From assembly GCA_035309005.1 (NCBI GenBank), contig DATGFP010000156.1, positions 1-64,000 of the forward strand: DNA of 64,000 nt. The letters are read 5' to 3'. The position numbers and the translations under genes were made by a program. This stretch comes from DATARH01 sp035309005 (GTDB lineage: Bacteria > Pseudomonadota > Alphaproteobacteria > ATCC43930 > CGMCC-115725). Positions 34,100-43,200 of the stretch are shown piece after piece; within the stretch, counting starts at the first letter, position 1; every line of letters starts with the position of its first letter. Under the pieces are notes generated by a model. It had not been told where the DNA came from, searched no databases, and worked only from the letters and a program-made list of their open reading frames with translations.

Positions 34100-35692
34100 A
34101 TGTCGAGAATAGCAGGACGGATTTGCTGCGCCGCAGCCTTGTTGGCGCTGGCGCTTGGCCTCGCGCCGGCACATGCCGCAGCCGAGACGACGACGCTGCG
34201 CTTCATCCCGCAGGCCGATTTGCGCAGCCTCGACCCGATCTGGACCACCGCCTACATCACCCGCAATTTCGGCTACATGGTCTACGACACGCTGTTCGCG
34301 CTCGACAAAAACTTGCAGCCGCAGCCGCAGATGGTCGACACGTGGAAGGCGAGCGACGACAAGCTGAGCTATTCGTTCACCTTGCGCCCCGGGCTCAAGT
34401 GGCATGACGGATCGCCGGTGCGCGCCGCCGATTGCGTCGCCTCGATCGCCCGCTGGGGCAAGCGCGACCCGTTCGGGCAAAAGCTGATGGACGCGGTCGA
34501 CAAGATGACCGCCGACAACGACCAGAGCTTCACGATCCACTTGAAAACGCCGTTCCCGTTGATCCTCTACGCGCTCGGCAAGCTGTCGAGCAACGTGCCG
34601 TTCATGATGCCGGAGCGGCTGGCGAAAACCGACCCCTTCCAGCAGGTCACCGAGGTCGACGGCTCCGGCCCCTTCAAGTTCGTCAAGGAGGAATGGGTCC
34701 CCGGGAGCAAGGCGGTCTTCGTCAAGAATACCGATTACGTGCCGCGCAAGGAGACGCCGAGCTTTGCCGCCGGCGGCAAGGTGGTCAAGGTCGACCGCGT
34801 CGAGTGGCTTTATATCCCCGACACCGCGACCGCTGCCTCGGCGCTGAACGCCGGCGAAGCCGATTGGTGGGAGCAGCCGCCCGCCGATCTCGTGCCGGTG
34901 CTCGCCGCCAACAAGGACGTCAAGGTCGCGACCGTTGACCCGCTCGGCAATATCGGGGTGCTGCGCTTCAATCAGCTGCTGCCGCCGTTCGACAACCCGA
35001 AGATGCGCGAGGCGGTGCTGAACCTGGTCGACCAGAAGGACTACATGCGCGCCGTCGCCGGCGATGAGAAGTATTGGAAGACCTGCGTCGCGCTGTTTGT
35101 CTGCAACACCCCGTTCGCGACCAATGCCGGCGCCGACGAATTGCTGCACGGGCCGAACGTCGAGAAGGCCAAGGAGCTGATCAAGGAGGCCGGCTACAAG
35201 GGGGAAAAGGTGGTGCTGCTCGACGCCACCGACCAGCCGATCGTGCACGCCCAGGCATTGGTCACGGCGCAGGCGCTCGGCAAGGCCGGGATCAACGTCC
35301 AGATCGACGCCAACGACTGGGGCACGCTGGTCACCCGGCGCACCTCGAAAAAGCCGATCAGCGAGGGCGGCTGGAACCTGTTCCACACCTGGACCGCCGC
35401 TCCCGACATGCTGTCGCCGGCGCTGAACGGCCCGCTGCGCGGCAACGGCGAGAAGGCGTGGTTCGGCTGGCCGAGCGACCCCAAGCTCGAGGGGCTGGTC
35501 GATACCTGGTTCAAGTCGCCCGAGGCGGCCGAGCAGAAGGAGGTCGCCAAGGAGATCCAGGTCGAGGCCTACAAAAACGAGATCCCCTATGTGCCGACCG
35601 GGCAGTTCCTGATCCCCACCGCCTACCGCAAGAACCTCGACGGCATCATCATCGCGCCGGTGGTCTTTCTGTGGAACGTCGAGAAGAAGTGA
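34100..35692 (+). CDS. ABC transporter substrate-binding protein, peptide/opine type
   Basis: A 530-residue solute-binding protein of the DppA/NikA class with a signal peptide (ICCAAALLALALGLAPAHAAAE, cleavage near residue 28). The mature protein begins TTTLRFIPQADLRSLDPIWTTAYITRNFGYMVYDTLFALD and includes WKASDDKLSYSFTLRPGLKWHDGSPVRAADCVASIARW, the standard family motif. It delivers peptides, opines, glutathione or similar solutes to the importer. Which one is not clear from sequence. A type C repeat separates it from the permease genes. Confidence 0.9.
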   Translation: MSRIAGRICCAAALLALALGLAPAHAAAETTTLRFIPQADLRSLDPIWTTAYITRNFGYMVYDTLFALDKNLQPQPQMVDTWKASDDKLSYSFTLRPGLKWHDGSPVRAADCVASIARWGKRDPFGQKLMDAVDKMTADNDQSFTIHLKTPFPLILYALGKLSSNVPFMMPERLAKTDPFQQVTEVDGSGPFKFVKEEWVPGSKAVFVKNTDYVPRKETPSFAAGGKVVKVDRVEWLYIPDTATAASALNAGEADWWEQPPADLVPVLAANKDVKVATVDPLGNIGVLRFNQLLPPFDNPKMREAVLNLVDQKDYMRAVAGDEKYWKTCVALFVCNTPFATNAGADELLHGPNVEKAKELIKEAGYKGEKVVLLDATDQPIVHAQALVTAQALGKAGINVQIDANDWGTLVTRRTSKKPISEGGWNLFHTWTAAPDMLSPALNGPLRGNGEKAWFGWPSDPKLEGLVDTWFKSPEAAEQKEVAKEIQVEAYKNEIPYVPTGQFLIPTAYRKNLDGIIIAPVVFLWNVEKK

Positions 35693-35706
35693 TTGCGGGG
35701 CCGCTA

Positions 35707-35835
35707 AACCCCCACCCCAACCCTTCCCCGCTTGCGGGGGAGGGGGAAGGCTGGGGCGCTTCGTCAAATAACCCTCCCCCGCAAGCGGGGGAGGGAGGGA
35801 CCCGCCGCAGAGCGGCGGGAGGGTGGGGGTGGGTT
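35707..35835. repeat. Dispersed palindromic repeat, type C (long C-rich / G-rich hairpins)
   Basis: A run of about 129 bases with nested inverted repeats lies between the substrate-binding gene and the first permease. It includes CTTCCCCGCTTGCGGGGGAG, then a facing copy CTCCCCCGCAAGCGGGGGAG, a further hairpin CCCGCCGCAGAGCGGCGGG, and outer arms that are C-rich on the left and G-rich on the right. Only one full copy is seen in the window. Position inside an operon suggests an mRNA-stability or attenuation effect; that is inference. Confidence 0.8.
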
Positions 35836-35862
35836 CGCACCGCCGACTGGGTCGCCTGAATC

Positions 35863-36804
35863 ATGTTCGCCTACATCGTGCGGCGCATTCTGGCGACGAT
35901 CCCGGTGATGGCGGTGGTCGGGGTCTTTGTCTTCGCGCTGTTGCACCTGAGCCCGGGCGACCCGGCGGCGATCATCGCCGGCGACACCGCGACGGGCGCC
36001 GACATCGCCCGTATCCGCGCCGCCCTCGGCCTCGACCAGCCGATCTACGTGCAGTTCGGCATCTGGGCCTGGGGCCTGCTGCACGGCGATCTCGGCATCT
36101 CGATCTTCACCAACCTGCCGGTGGCGAAGCTGATCGCGCAGCGCCTCGAACCGACCGTCGCGCTGACCCTATCGACGCTCTTCGTCTCGGTCGCGGTCGC
36201 GATCCCGATGGGGGTCGTCGCCGCGTGGCGCGCCGGCTCGTGGATCGACCGCGTCGTCATGGTGTTCGCGGTGCTCGGCTTCTCGGTGCCGGTGTTCGTG
36301 CTGGCCTACATCCTGATCTTCGTCTTCGCGATCTGGGCCGATCTGTTGCCGGTGCAGGGCTATGTCAGCATCACCCGGGGCCTGTGGCCGTTCCTGTCGC
36401 ATATCATCCTGCCGTCGATCGCGCTCGGCATGATCTTCGCCGCGCTGATCGCGCGGATCACCCGCGCCAGCATGCTCGACGTGCTCGCGCAGGATTACAT
36501 CCGCACCGCGCAGGCCAAGGGCCTTTCGAACGAGCAGGTGCTGCTCGGCCACGCGCTGAAGAACGCCGCGGTGCCGATCGTGACGATCATCGGGATCGGC
36601 GTCGCGCTCCTGATCGGAGGGGTCGTCGTGACCGAGACGGTGTTCGCGATCCCCGGGCTCGGGCGGCTTACCGTCGACGCGATCCTGCGCCGCGACTATC
36701 CGATCATCCAGGGCGTCATCCTGATCTTCTCGGCCGCCTATGTGCTGGTCAACCTATTGGTCGATCTCAGCTACACGCTGCTCGACCCGCGCATCCGCTA
36801 TTGA
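35863..36804 (+). CDS. dppB: ABC transporter permease, DppB type
   Basis: A 313-residue permease with six transmembrane helices. It has the standard N-terminus FAYIVRRILATIPVMAVVGVFVFALLHLSPGDPA, the EAA loop DYIRTAQAKGLSNEQVLLGHALKNAAVPIVTIIGIGVALLIGGVVVTETVFAIPGLGRLTVDAI and a closing LVNLLVDLSYTLLDPRIRY. It forms half of the transmembrane channel with the DppC-type subunit. The gene is separated from the next permease by a type A repeat. The symbol is given by family; the transported solute is unknown. Confidence 0.92.
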   Translation: MFAYIVRRILATIPVMAVVGVFVFALLHLSPGDPAAIIAGDTATGADIARIRAALGLDQPIYVQFGIWAWGLLHGDLGISIFTNLPVAKLIAQRLEPTVALTLSTLFVSVAVAIPMGVVAAWRAGSWIDRVVMVFAVLGFSVPVFVLAYILIFVFAIWADLLPVQGYVSITRGLWPFLSHIILPSIALGMIFAALIARITRASMLDVLAQDYIRTAQAKGLSNEQVLLGHALKNAAVPIVTIIGIGVALLIGGVVVTETVFAIPGLGRLTVDAILRRDYPIIQGVILIFSAAYVLVNLLVDLSYTLLDPRIRY

Positions 36805-36817
36805 CGTGAGGACCAAT

Positions 36818-36900
36818 CCGTCATTCCCGCGAAAGCGGGAACCCAGAGCCCCGAGGGCAATGTCGCCCGCCCTGGACCCCCGCTTGCGCGGGGGTGACGG
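36818..36900. repeat. Dispersed palindromic repeat, type A, copy 2
   Basis: Two hairpins, TTCCCGCGAAAGCGGGAA and CCCCCGCTTGCGCGGGGG, lie between the dppB and dppC type genes and are bounded by GTCA and TGAC. It matches copy 1 (195-272) and copy 3 (46089-46167). Confidence 0.85.
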
Positions 36901-36915
36901 CTGGAGGGATTGAGG

Positions 36916-37797
36916 ATGGCGGTCGTTCATCCCGAGATCGCGCGCTCCGCCGCCCCGGCGCGGCCGAGCCCGGTGTGGCGCTACCTGCGGCGCCACCCGA
37001 CGATCGTCGCGGGCGGCGTGCTCTTATTCCTGATGGCGGCGATGGCGGCGTTGGCGCCGTGGCTCGGCACGGTCGACCCGCAGGCGCTGGCGCCGATCGA
37101 CCGCCTCAAATGGCCGTCGGCGGCGCATTGGTTCGGCACCGACATGCTCGGCCGCGACGTCTACAGCCGCACGGTTTACGGCGCCCGCGTGTCGCTCGTC
37201 GTCGGGCTCAGCGTCGCGCTGCTCGCCACCGGGCTCGGCCTGGCGATCGGAGTGGTGACCGGCTTCACCCGCTGGGTCGACGCGATCGTCATGCGGGTGA
37301 TGGACGGCCTGATGTCGATCCCCTCGATCCTTATCGCGATCGCGCTGATGGCGCTGACCCGCGCCAGCCTGCGCAACGTCATCTTCGCGATCGCGGTCGG
37401 CGAGGTGCCGCGGGTGACGCGACTGGTGCGCGGCGTCGTCTTGACGCTGCGCGAGCAGCCTTACGTCGAGGCGGCGATCGCCAGCGGCACCGGATTTTTC
37501 CGTATCCTGTGGCGCCACATCGTCCCCAACACGCTGGCGCCGCTCCTGGTGCAGGGCACCTACATCGCAGCGTCCGCGATGATCACAGAAGCGATCCTGT
37601 CGTTCATCGGCGCCGGCACGCCGCCCAACATTCCCTCCTGGGGCAACATCATGGCCGAGGGCCGCAGCCTCTTTCAGGTCGCCTATTACATCCTGCTGTT
37701 CCCAGGGATCATGCTGTCGCTGACGGTGCTGGCGATCAACCTGCTGGGCGACGGGCTGCGCGACGCGCTCGACCCGCGCCTCGCGCGCCGCCTGTAG
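36916..37797 (+). CDS. dppC: ABC transporter permease, DppC type
   Basis: A 293-residue permease with an N-terminal cytoplasmic extension and about six transmembrane helices. Recognisable segments are HWFGTDMLGRDVYSRTVYGARVSLVVGLSVALLATGLGLAIGVVTGF, the loop EVPRVTRLVRGVVLTLREQPYVEAAIASGTGFFRILWRHIVPNTLAPLLVQGTYIAASAMITEAILSFIGAGTPPNIPSWGNIMAEG and LAINLLGDGLRDALDPRL. ATG at 36916 is preceded by GGAGGG; a TTG six bases upstream is less likely. It pairs with the DppB-type subunit. Confidence 0.92.
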   Translation: MAVVHPEIARSAAPARPSPVWRYLRRHPTIVAGGVLLFLMAAMAALAPWLGTVDPQALAPIDRLKWPSAAHWFGTDMLGRDVYSRTVYGARVSLVVGLSVALLATGLGLAIGVVTGFTRWVDAIVMRVMDGLMSIPSILIAIALMALTRASLRNVIFAIAVGEVPRVTRLVRGVVLTLREQPYVEAAIASGTGFFRILWRHIVPNTLAPLLVQGTYIAASAMITEAILSFIGAGTPPNIPSWGNIMAEGRSLFQVAYYILLFPGIMLSLTVLAINLLGDGLRDALDPRLARRL

Positions 37798-37803
37798 CCG
37801 GCG

Positions 37804-38862
37804 ATGGCGACGCTTGCCGCGCCGACGCTCGCAACCGACGCGGCCGCCGCGGTGCCGTCGCCCACGGTTGCGCCGCTGCTCGAGGTCGCCGATCTGCGAA
37901 CCTGGTTTTTCACCCGCGACGGCGTCGTGCGCGCGGTCGACGGCGTGTCGTTTCACGTGATGCCCGGCGAGACGCTGGCGATCGTCGGCGAAAGTGGCTG
38001 CGGCAAGAGCGTCACCGCGCTCTCCATCCTGCGCCTCATTGCCTCGCCGCCGGGACGCATTGTCTCGGGCGCGGTGCGCCTCGCCGGGCGCGACCTGTTG
38101 CGGCTTGGCGAGGCGGAGATGCGGGCGGTGCGCGGCAACGACATCTCGATGATCTTCCAGGAGCCGATGACCTCATTAAACCCGGTCTTGACGATCGGCC
38201 GGCAGATCGCCGAGACCCTGACGCTCCACCAGGGCCTCGACAAGAAGGCCGCGCTCGCCCGCGCCGTCGAGGTGCTGCGCCTCGTCCACATCCCCGAGGC
38301 GGCGCGGCGCATCGAGCAGTACCCGCACCAGCTGTCGGGCGGCATGCGCCAGCGGGTGATGATCGCGATGGCCTTGGCGTGCAACCCCAAGCTCCTGATC
38401 GCCGACGAGCCGACGACTGCGCTCGACGTTACGATCCAGGCGCAGATCCTCGATTTGATGCGCGAACTGAAGCAGAAAATCGACGCCGCGATCGTGCTGA
38501 TCACGCATGATCTGGGCGTCGTCGCCGAGATGGCGCAGCGCGTCGTCGTGATGTATGCCGGGCGCAAGGCCGAGGAGGCGCCGGTGCGGCAATTGTTCCG
38601 CCGGCCGCTGCACCCCTATACCAAGGGGCTCCTCGCCTCGGTGCCGCGGCTCGGCGCGAGCCTTGATCCGGGGCGCGCCGGGCGGCTCGCCGAAATCCCG
38701 GGGACGGTGCCGTCCCTGAAGGAAGAGACCCCGGGCTGTCTCTTCGCCGAGCGCTGCGCCTTCGCCACCGGCATCTGCCGCAGCGAGACGCCGCTGTTCG
38801 AAGAAAAGGAAGACGGCCATTACGCCGCCTGCTTCCATTCCGAGGCGGTGGCGGCGGCATGA
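37804..38862 (+). CDS. dppD: Peptide ABC transporter ATP-binding protein, DppD type
   Basis: A 352-residue ATPase. Walker A is GESGCGKSVTALS, signature LSGGMRQRVMIAMALA, Walker B LLIADEPTTALDVTIQ, and the His of the H-loop is in VLITHDLGVVAEM. The oligopeptide-type C-terminal domain has RPLHPYTKGLLASVPRLG and a Cys motif CLFAERCAFATGIC that may bind an iron-sulfur cluster, as in other DppD proteins. An N-terminal extension of about 25 Ala-rich residues precedes the domain. Its stop overlaps the DppF start (ATGA). Confidence 0.92.
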   Translation: MATLAAPTLATDAAAAVPSPTVAPLLEVADLRTWFFTRDGVVRAVDGVSFHVMPGETLAIVGESGCGKSVTALSILRLIASPPGRIVSGAVRLAGRDLLRLGEAEMRAVRGNDISMIFQEPMTSLNPVLTIGRQIAETLTLHQGLDKKAALARAVEVLRLVHIPEAARRIEQYPHQLSGGMRQRVMIAMALACNPKLLIADEPTTALDVTIQAQILDLMRELKQKIDAAIVLITHDLGVVAEMAQRVVVMYAGRKAEEAPVRQLFRRPLHPYTKGLLASVPRLGASLDPGRAGRLAEIPGTVPSLKEETPGCLFAERCAFATGICRSETPLFEEKEDGHYAACFHSEAVAAA

Positions 38863-39866
38863 CCGACCAGGCGCCGCTCCTCTCGGTCAAGGGCCTCGTC
38901 AAACACTTCCCGGTGAAGCGCGGGCTGTTGCAGCACACGGTCGGCCAGGTGCACGCGGTCGACGGCATCTCGTTTGACATCGCCGAGGGCGAGACGCTGG
39001 GACTGGTCGGCGAGTCGGGCTGCGGCAAATCGACCGCCGGCAAGGCGATCCTGAAGCTGATCGAGCCGACCGCCGGCGAAATCCGGGTCAACGGCGAGCG
39101 CATCGACGGCCTCTCGCGGCGCGCGATGCGGCCCTACCGGCGCGAAATGCAGGTGGTGTTCCAGGATCCCTATTCCTCGCTCAACCCGCGCCTCAGGATC
39201 CGCGACATCATCGCCGAGCCGCTGACCAATTACGCGACGGCGCACGGCCGCGCCCTCGACGAGCGGGTCGCCAGCCTGGCCGGCAAGGTGGGCTTGCGCG
39301 CCGAGGCGCTCGACCGCTACCCGCACGAATTTTCCGGCGGCCAGCGCCAGCGCATCGGCATCGCCCGCGCGCTGGCGCTCAACCCGGGCCTCATTGTCTG
39401 CGACGAGCCGGTCTCGGCGCTCGACGTCTCGGTCCAGGCGCAGGTGGTCAACCTGCTCTGCGACCTGCAGCAGGAATTCGGCCTCTCCTACCTCTTCATC
39501 GCCCACGACATCGCGGTCGTCGAGCACATCTGCCACCGCATCGCGGTGATGTATCTGGGGAAAATCGTCGAGCTGGCGCCGCGCGCCTCGCTGTTCGCGC
39601 GGCCGCAGCATCCCTACACCGAGGCGCTCCTATCGGCGGTGCCGGTGCCCGACCCCGACGCGGCGCGCCGGCGCATCATCCTGAAGGGCGACGTGCCGAG
39701 CCCGATCGACCCGCCTTCCGGCTGCCGCTTCCACACCCGTTGCCCCTACGCCTTCGAGCGCTGCGCGAAGGAGGAGCCGCAGATGCGCGAAATCCTCCCC
39801 GGCCACCACGCCGCCTGCCACCTGCGCGATGCGGGCCCCGCCGCGGCTGCTGCTGCTCTGGCCTAG
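38859..39866 (+). CDS. dppF: Peptide ABC transporter ATP-binding protein, DppF type
   Basis: A 335-residue ATPase with Walker A GESGCGKSTAGKA, signature FSGGQRQRIGIARALALNP, Walker B LIVCDEPVSALDVSVQ and FIAHDIAVVEHIC. The C-terminal domain has RPQHPYTEALLSAVPVPDPDAARRRIILKGDVPSPIDPPSGCRFHTRCPYAFERC, the characteristic Cys motif. It completes a five-gene importer with the upstream genes. The stop overlaps the convergent serine hydrolase gene by four bases, so there is no room for a terminator. Confidence 0.92.
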   Translation: MTDQAPLLSVKGLVKHFPVKRGLLQHTVGQVHAVDGISFDIAEGETLGLVGESGCGKSTAGKAILKLIEPTAGEIRVNGERIDGLSRRAMRPYRREMQVVFQDPYSSLNPRLRIRDIIAEPLTNYATAHGRALDERVASLAGKVGLRAEALDRYPHEFSGGQRQRIGIARALALNPGLIVCDEPVSALDVSVQAQVVNLLCDLQQEFGLSYLFIAHDIAVVEHICHRIAVMYLGKIVELAPRASLFARPQHPYTEALLSAVPVPDPDAARRRIILKGDVPSPIDPPSGCRFHTRCPYAFERCAKEEPQMREILPGHHAACHLRDAGPAAAAAALA

Positions 39867-41080
39867 CGATAGCGCCGGCCGCGCGTGCCGGTCAGTGCCG
39901 CGTAGACGAGTTGGCGTGTCAGGTTGCGGTAGCGCATTCGGTGTTCCGGCGATTGCAGCATAAAGACCGCGATCAGCTGTTCGGCCGGGTCGATCCAGAA
40001 GGTCGTGCCCAAGACGCCGTGCCACCAGAAATCGCCGACCGAACCGGGTAGCGGGCAGCGGCCGGCCTCCTTGCGCACCGCGAAGCCGAGCCCGAAGCCG
40101 ATGCCGTAATCGGGGGTCGGCGCCAACGCGCCGAAGCGCGCCGTACCGCCATAGGCGACGCCCGGCGGCAGGTGATCGGCGGCCATCAAGGCAGCCGTTT
40201 TCGGCGCCAGCAGCCGCACCCCGTCAAGCTCGCCGCCGTTCAACAGCATCTGGCAGAAGCGCAGGTAATCGGCGGCGGTCGAGACGGCGCCGCCGCCGCC
40301 CGATTCGAAGCGCGCGGGCTCGTTGACGTTACGCATTGGCGAACGCTTGCCGGTCGCCGGGTCGGCCTGCGGCTCGGCGACCCGCGTTGCGCGCTTGCCG
40401 GTCGCGGCGAAGCCGGTGTCGGGCATGCCGAGCGGTCCCGTGATTCGCTCGGCAAAGAACTGGCCGAGCGTCTTGCCCGAGATTACCTCGATGATGCGCC
40501 CCACGACATCGGTTGAACGGCTGTATTCCCAGGTCGAGCCCGGCTCGAACATCAAGGGCAGTCGCGCCAGCTTTGTCACAAGATCGGCATTCGTCTGGCC
40601 CACGTCGCCCGGCTTTTCGTCACGCCAGATCATCTGCACCGGCGAGTCGCCGAAATCCTCGTAGGTCAGCCCCGACGTGTGGCGCAGCAGGTCCTGCAGG
40701 GTCATCGCCCGCGCCGGCTTCCGGCGCTCGACGCCGACTGTGATGTCGGCGAATTCGGGCAGGTAGTCGGCGACCGGCGCGGCGATCTCGAGAAGCCCCT
40801 CCTCGGCCAGCATCATCGCCGCCACCGAGGTCATCGGCTTGGTCATCGACGCAATGCGGAAGATCGCATCCGGCGTCATCGCCGCGCCGGCCTCGCGGTC
40901 GCGGTAGCCGAAGGCTTCAGCATAGGCGAGCCGGCCGCCGCGCGCGATCAGCAGCACCGCGCCGGGGATCACCCGCTGCTCGACATCCCGCCGGATGGAA
41001 GCGGCGGCGCGTTCCAGCCGCGCCGACGACAACCCGACCTGTTCCGGGCTCTCGGCCCGCGGCAACCCCAGTGCGCTCAT
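39863..41080 (-). CDS. Serine hydrolase, class C beta-lactamase-like
   Basis: A 405-residue hydrolase of the beta-lactamase/penicillin-binding protein superfamily. The nucleophile motif is Ser78-M-T-Lys81 (FRIASMTKPM), the Tyr motif is in TWEYSRSTDVVG, and the third motif is in FWWHGVLGT. The best match is to esterase/EstB-like and CubicO (YbbE-type) hydrolases rather than resistance enzymes. No signal peptide is visible, so it is probably cytoplasmic. The 3' ends of this gene and dppF overlap. Confidence 0.9.
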   Translation of the reverse strand: MSALGLPRAESPEQVGLSSARLERAAASIRRDVEQRVIPGAVLLIARGGRLAYAEAFGYRDREAGAAMTPDAIFRIASMTKPMTSVAAMMLAEEGLLEIAAPVADYLPEFADITVGVERRKPARAMTLQDLLRHTSGLTYEDFGDSPVQMIWRDEKPGDVGQTNADLVTKLARLPLMFEPGSTWEYSRSTDVVGRIIEVISGKTLGQFFAERITGPLGMPDTGFAATGKRATRVAEPQADPATGKRSPMRNVNEPARFESGGGGAVSTAADYLRFCQMLLNGGELDGVRLLAPKTAALMAADHLPPGVAYGGTARFGALAPTPDYGIGFGLGFAVRKEAGRCPLPGSVGDFWWHGVLGTTFWIDPAEQLIAVFMLQSPEHRMRYRNLTRQLVYAALTGTRGRRYR

Positions 41081-41099
41081 CCTCCGCCTCCCAAAAAAA

Positions 41100-41193
41100 T
41101 CATTGCGAGGTGCCCGTCAGGGCGCCGAAGCAATCTCGGGGATCGGTACCCTCGCGGCACGAGATTGCGTCGTCGCTTCGCTTCTCGCAATGA
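41100..41193. repeat. Dispersed palindromic repeat, type B, copy 2
   Basis: About 94 bases between the serine hydrolase and CoA-transferase genes. The outer inverted arms are CATTGCGAGG and CTCGCAATGAC, and inside lie AAGCAATCTCG and CGAGATTGCGTC, which pair with each other. The same pieces recur at 52043 and 60975. Confidence 0.85.
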
Positions 41194-41203
41194 CAGGCGT
41201 GGG

Positions 41204-42421
41204 TCAAATCACCCCGTCATCCTTCAGCGCCGCCAGCTCGGTTGCCGAGAGGCCGAGCCAGCCGCAATAGATTTCGGAATTGTGCTGGCCGACGGTCGGG
41301 CTCGCGGCGGCCGGCGCGCGGCCGAGGCCGTGCAGCCGCAAGGGCGAAGTCGGCACCGTGATCGGCCCCAACTCGGGGTGTTCGATGTCGGCCAGCATGC
41401 CGCGCTCGTGCATATGCCGGTCGGCCATGACCTCGGGCGCGGTGCGCACCGGCGCGCTCGGCACGCGGCCCGCCTTGAGGCGGGCGAAGATCTCCATCTT
41501 CGGCAAGGTTTGCGTCCATGCCGCGACGAGGGCGTCGGTTTCGTCCATGTGGACGATGCGCTCGGCATTGGTCGCGAAGCGCGGGTCGCGGGCGACATCC
41601 TCGCGCCCCATCGCCGTCGCGAGGTTCTGCCAGTGCCCCTCGGTGACGCAGTGGATCGCGACATGCCCGTCGGCCGCCGGATAGACGTTGTAGGGCGCGG
41701 TCGAGAGGCCGGCCTGGCGGTTGCCGGTACGCGGCGGCGGCTGGCCGGTGCGGTGGGTGTATTCGAAGCTGGCGGCGAGGCTCGAATAGACCGCCTCCTG
41801 CATCGCCACTTCGACCAGGCGTCCTTCGCCGCTGGTCATGCGGTCGTAGAGCGCGGTCAGGATCGCGCCGTAGAGGTGGATGCCGCCCATGTAGTCAACG
41901 AGGGTCGGCCCGGCCTTCATCGGCGGCCCATCCGGCGCGCCGGTGACGCTCATGATGCCGGAGGCGGCCTGGATCGTCAGGTCCATCGCCAGATTGTCGC
42001 GATCGGGACCAGTGATGCCAAAGCCGGTGCCGGTGGCGTAGACGAGGCGCGGATTGATCGCGTGCACGACGCTCCAGCCGACCCCGAGGCCGTCCATCGT
42101 GCCGGGCGAGAAATTCTCCAGCAGCACGTCGGCGCGCTTGACCATCGCGAAGAGGAGTTCGCGGCCGCGCTGGTGCTTCAGGTTGAGCGTCACCGCGCGC
42201 TTGTTCTGGTTGAGCATCGCGAACGGCAATGTGGCGCTGGTGCCGGGCCGGGCGCGGCGGCGCAGCGGCTCGCCCTGCGGCGGCTCGATCTTGATGACGT
42301 TGGCGCCGCCCTTCGCCAAGAGCAGCGTCGCGTACGGCCCCTGGAAGATCTGCCCGAAATCGATGACGACGAGGCCGGCCAGCGGCAGCCGCCCCGATGG
42401 TGCTGCGGCGTCGCTTATCAC
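41204..42421 (-). CDS. CaiB/BaiF family CoA-transferase
   Basis: A 405-residue class III CoA-transferase. It has LPLAGLVVIDFGQIFQGPYATLLLAKGGANVIKIEPPQGE at the N-terminus, NQNKRAVTLNLKHQRGRELLFAMVKRADVLLENFSPGTMDGLGVGW, and VDYMGGIHLYGAILTALYDRMTSGEGRLVEVAMQEAVYSSLAASF, which contains the active-site Asp region. It moves CoA between carboxylic acids. The start is GTG at 42421, whose GTGA overlaps the parA stop; an in-frame start farther upstream would run into that gene. The substrate is unknown. Confidence 0.92.
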   Translation of the reverse strand: MISDAAAPSGRLPLAGLVVIDFGQIFQGPYATLLLAKGGANVIKIEPPQGEPLRRRARPGTSATLPFAMLNQNKRAVTLNLKHQRGRELLFAMVKRADVLLENFSPGTMDGLGVGWSVVHAINPRLVYATGTGFGITGPDRDNLAMDLTIQAASGIMSVTGAPDGPPMKAGPTLVDYMGGIHLYGAILTALYDRMTSGEGRLVEVAMQEAVYSSLAASFEYTHRTGQPPPRTGNRQAGLSTAPYNVYPAADGHVAIHCVTEGHWQNLATAMGREDVARDPRFATNAERIVHMDETDALVAAWTQTLPKMEIFARLKAGRVPSAPVRTAPEVMADRHMHERGMLADIEHPELGPITVPTSPLRLHGLGRAPAAASPTVGQHNSEIYCGWLGLSATELAALKDDGVI

Positions 42422-43068
42422 AGCACGATCGCGTTCCACGCCAGGCGGTCGAGGATGCCGCGGGCGAGGTGGCGAGCCTTGCCGTTGAGCGAGGGGTAGG
42501 CGGTCTCGGTCGGGCTGCGGCCGGCGTTCTGCGCCTGGCGGTAGCCGGGGCGCTCGATCAATTCACCCTCCAGCGTCTCGAACCCGGCGCTGCCGATCGC
42601 GGCGCGCGCCTCGGCCGCCTCGCTCGCCGTCATCACCCGGCACAGCGCGAAGACCGGCCCGTCGGTCGCCAGCTTCATCTCGGCGATGCGGCGGGCCAGC
42701 GCCAGGCTCGGCACGAGATCGGCGCGCGAGGCGCCGGTCGGCAGGATGATCAGGTCGCAGACCGAAATCAATTCGGCGGTGCGCTTGGGCGAGCCCGGCG
42801 CGCCGTCGAGCACGATCAGATCGTAGGTCTTGCTGTGCCGCAGCGCCTTTTCGATGTTCTTGCTCGGCTCGGCTTCGATCGACGGTTCGAGTTCGCGTTC
42901 CATGCGGGCGCGCACCCAATCGGTCGAGGTCATCTGCTTGACGTCGAAATCGAGGATTTTCGCCTGCTTGCCGCCGATCGCCGCTTCGCGGGCGATCAGC
43001 TGGCACAGGGTCGATTTGCCGACGCCGCCTTTCTGCGACACGACACCGACCACCTTCGGTTTGGCCAT
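42418..43068 (-). CDS. Orphan ParA-family ATPase
   Basis: A 216-residue ParA/MinD-type ATPase with the deviant Walker A KGGVGKST (13-20), a Walker A' Asp in ILDFDVKQMTSTDW and switch-II-like VLDGAPGSPKRTAELISVCDLIILPTGASRADL. It is short compared with ParA (about 260 residues) and lacks an N-terminal DNA-binding domain, as in small plasmid-type and chromosomal orphan ParA proteins. No parB gene is adjacent. The CoA-transferase gene overlaps its stop. Its cargo is unknown; plausible partners are envelope or cytosolic clusters rather than DNA. Confidence 0.85.
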   Translation of the reverse strand: MAKPKVVGVVSQKGGVGKSTLCQLIAREAAIGGKQAKILDFDVKQMTSTDWVRARMERELEPSIEAEPSKNIEKALRHSKTYDLIVLDGAPGSPKRTAELISVCDLIILPTGASRADLVPSLALARRIAEMKLATDGPVFALCRVMTASEAAEARAAIGSAGFETLEGELIERPGYRQAQNAGRSPTETAYPSLNGKARHLARGILDRLAWNAIVL

Positions 43069-43200
43069 CTGCGCGCCCCCCGTCCAGCCTTGCCGCCGGC
43101 TGGGTGCAGCTTATCGGCTTTCGCCGGGGCTGCGAAGGACGTTGCCGGCGGGGCCCCGCCAGCCGATCATGCCGTCTCGACCAGGGCGAGGGAGAGCGCG

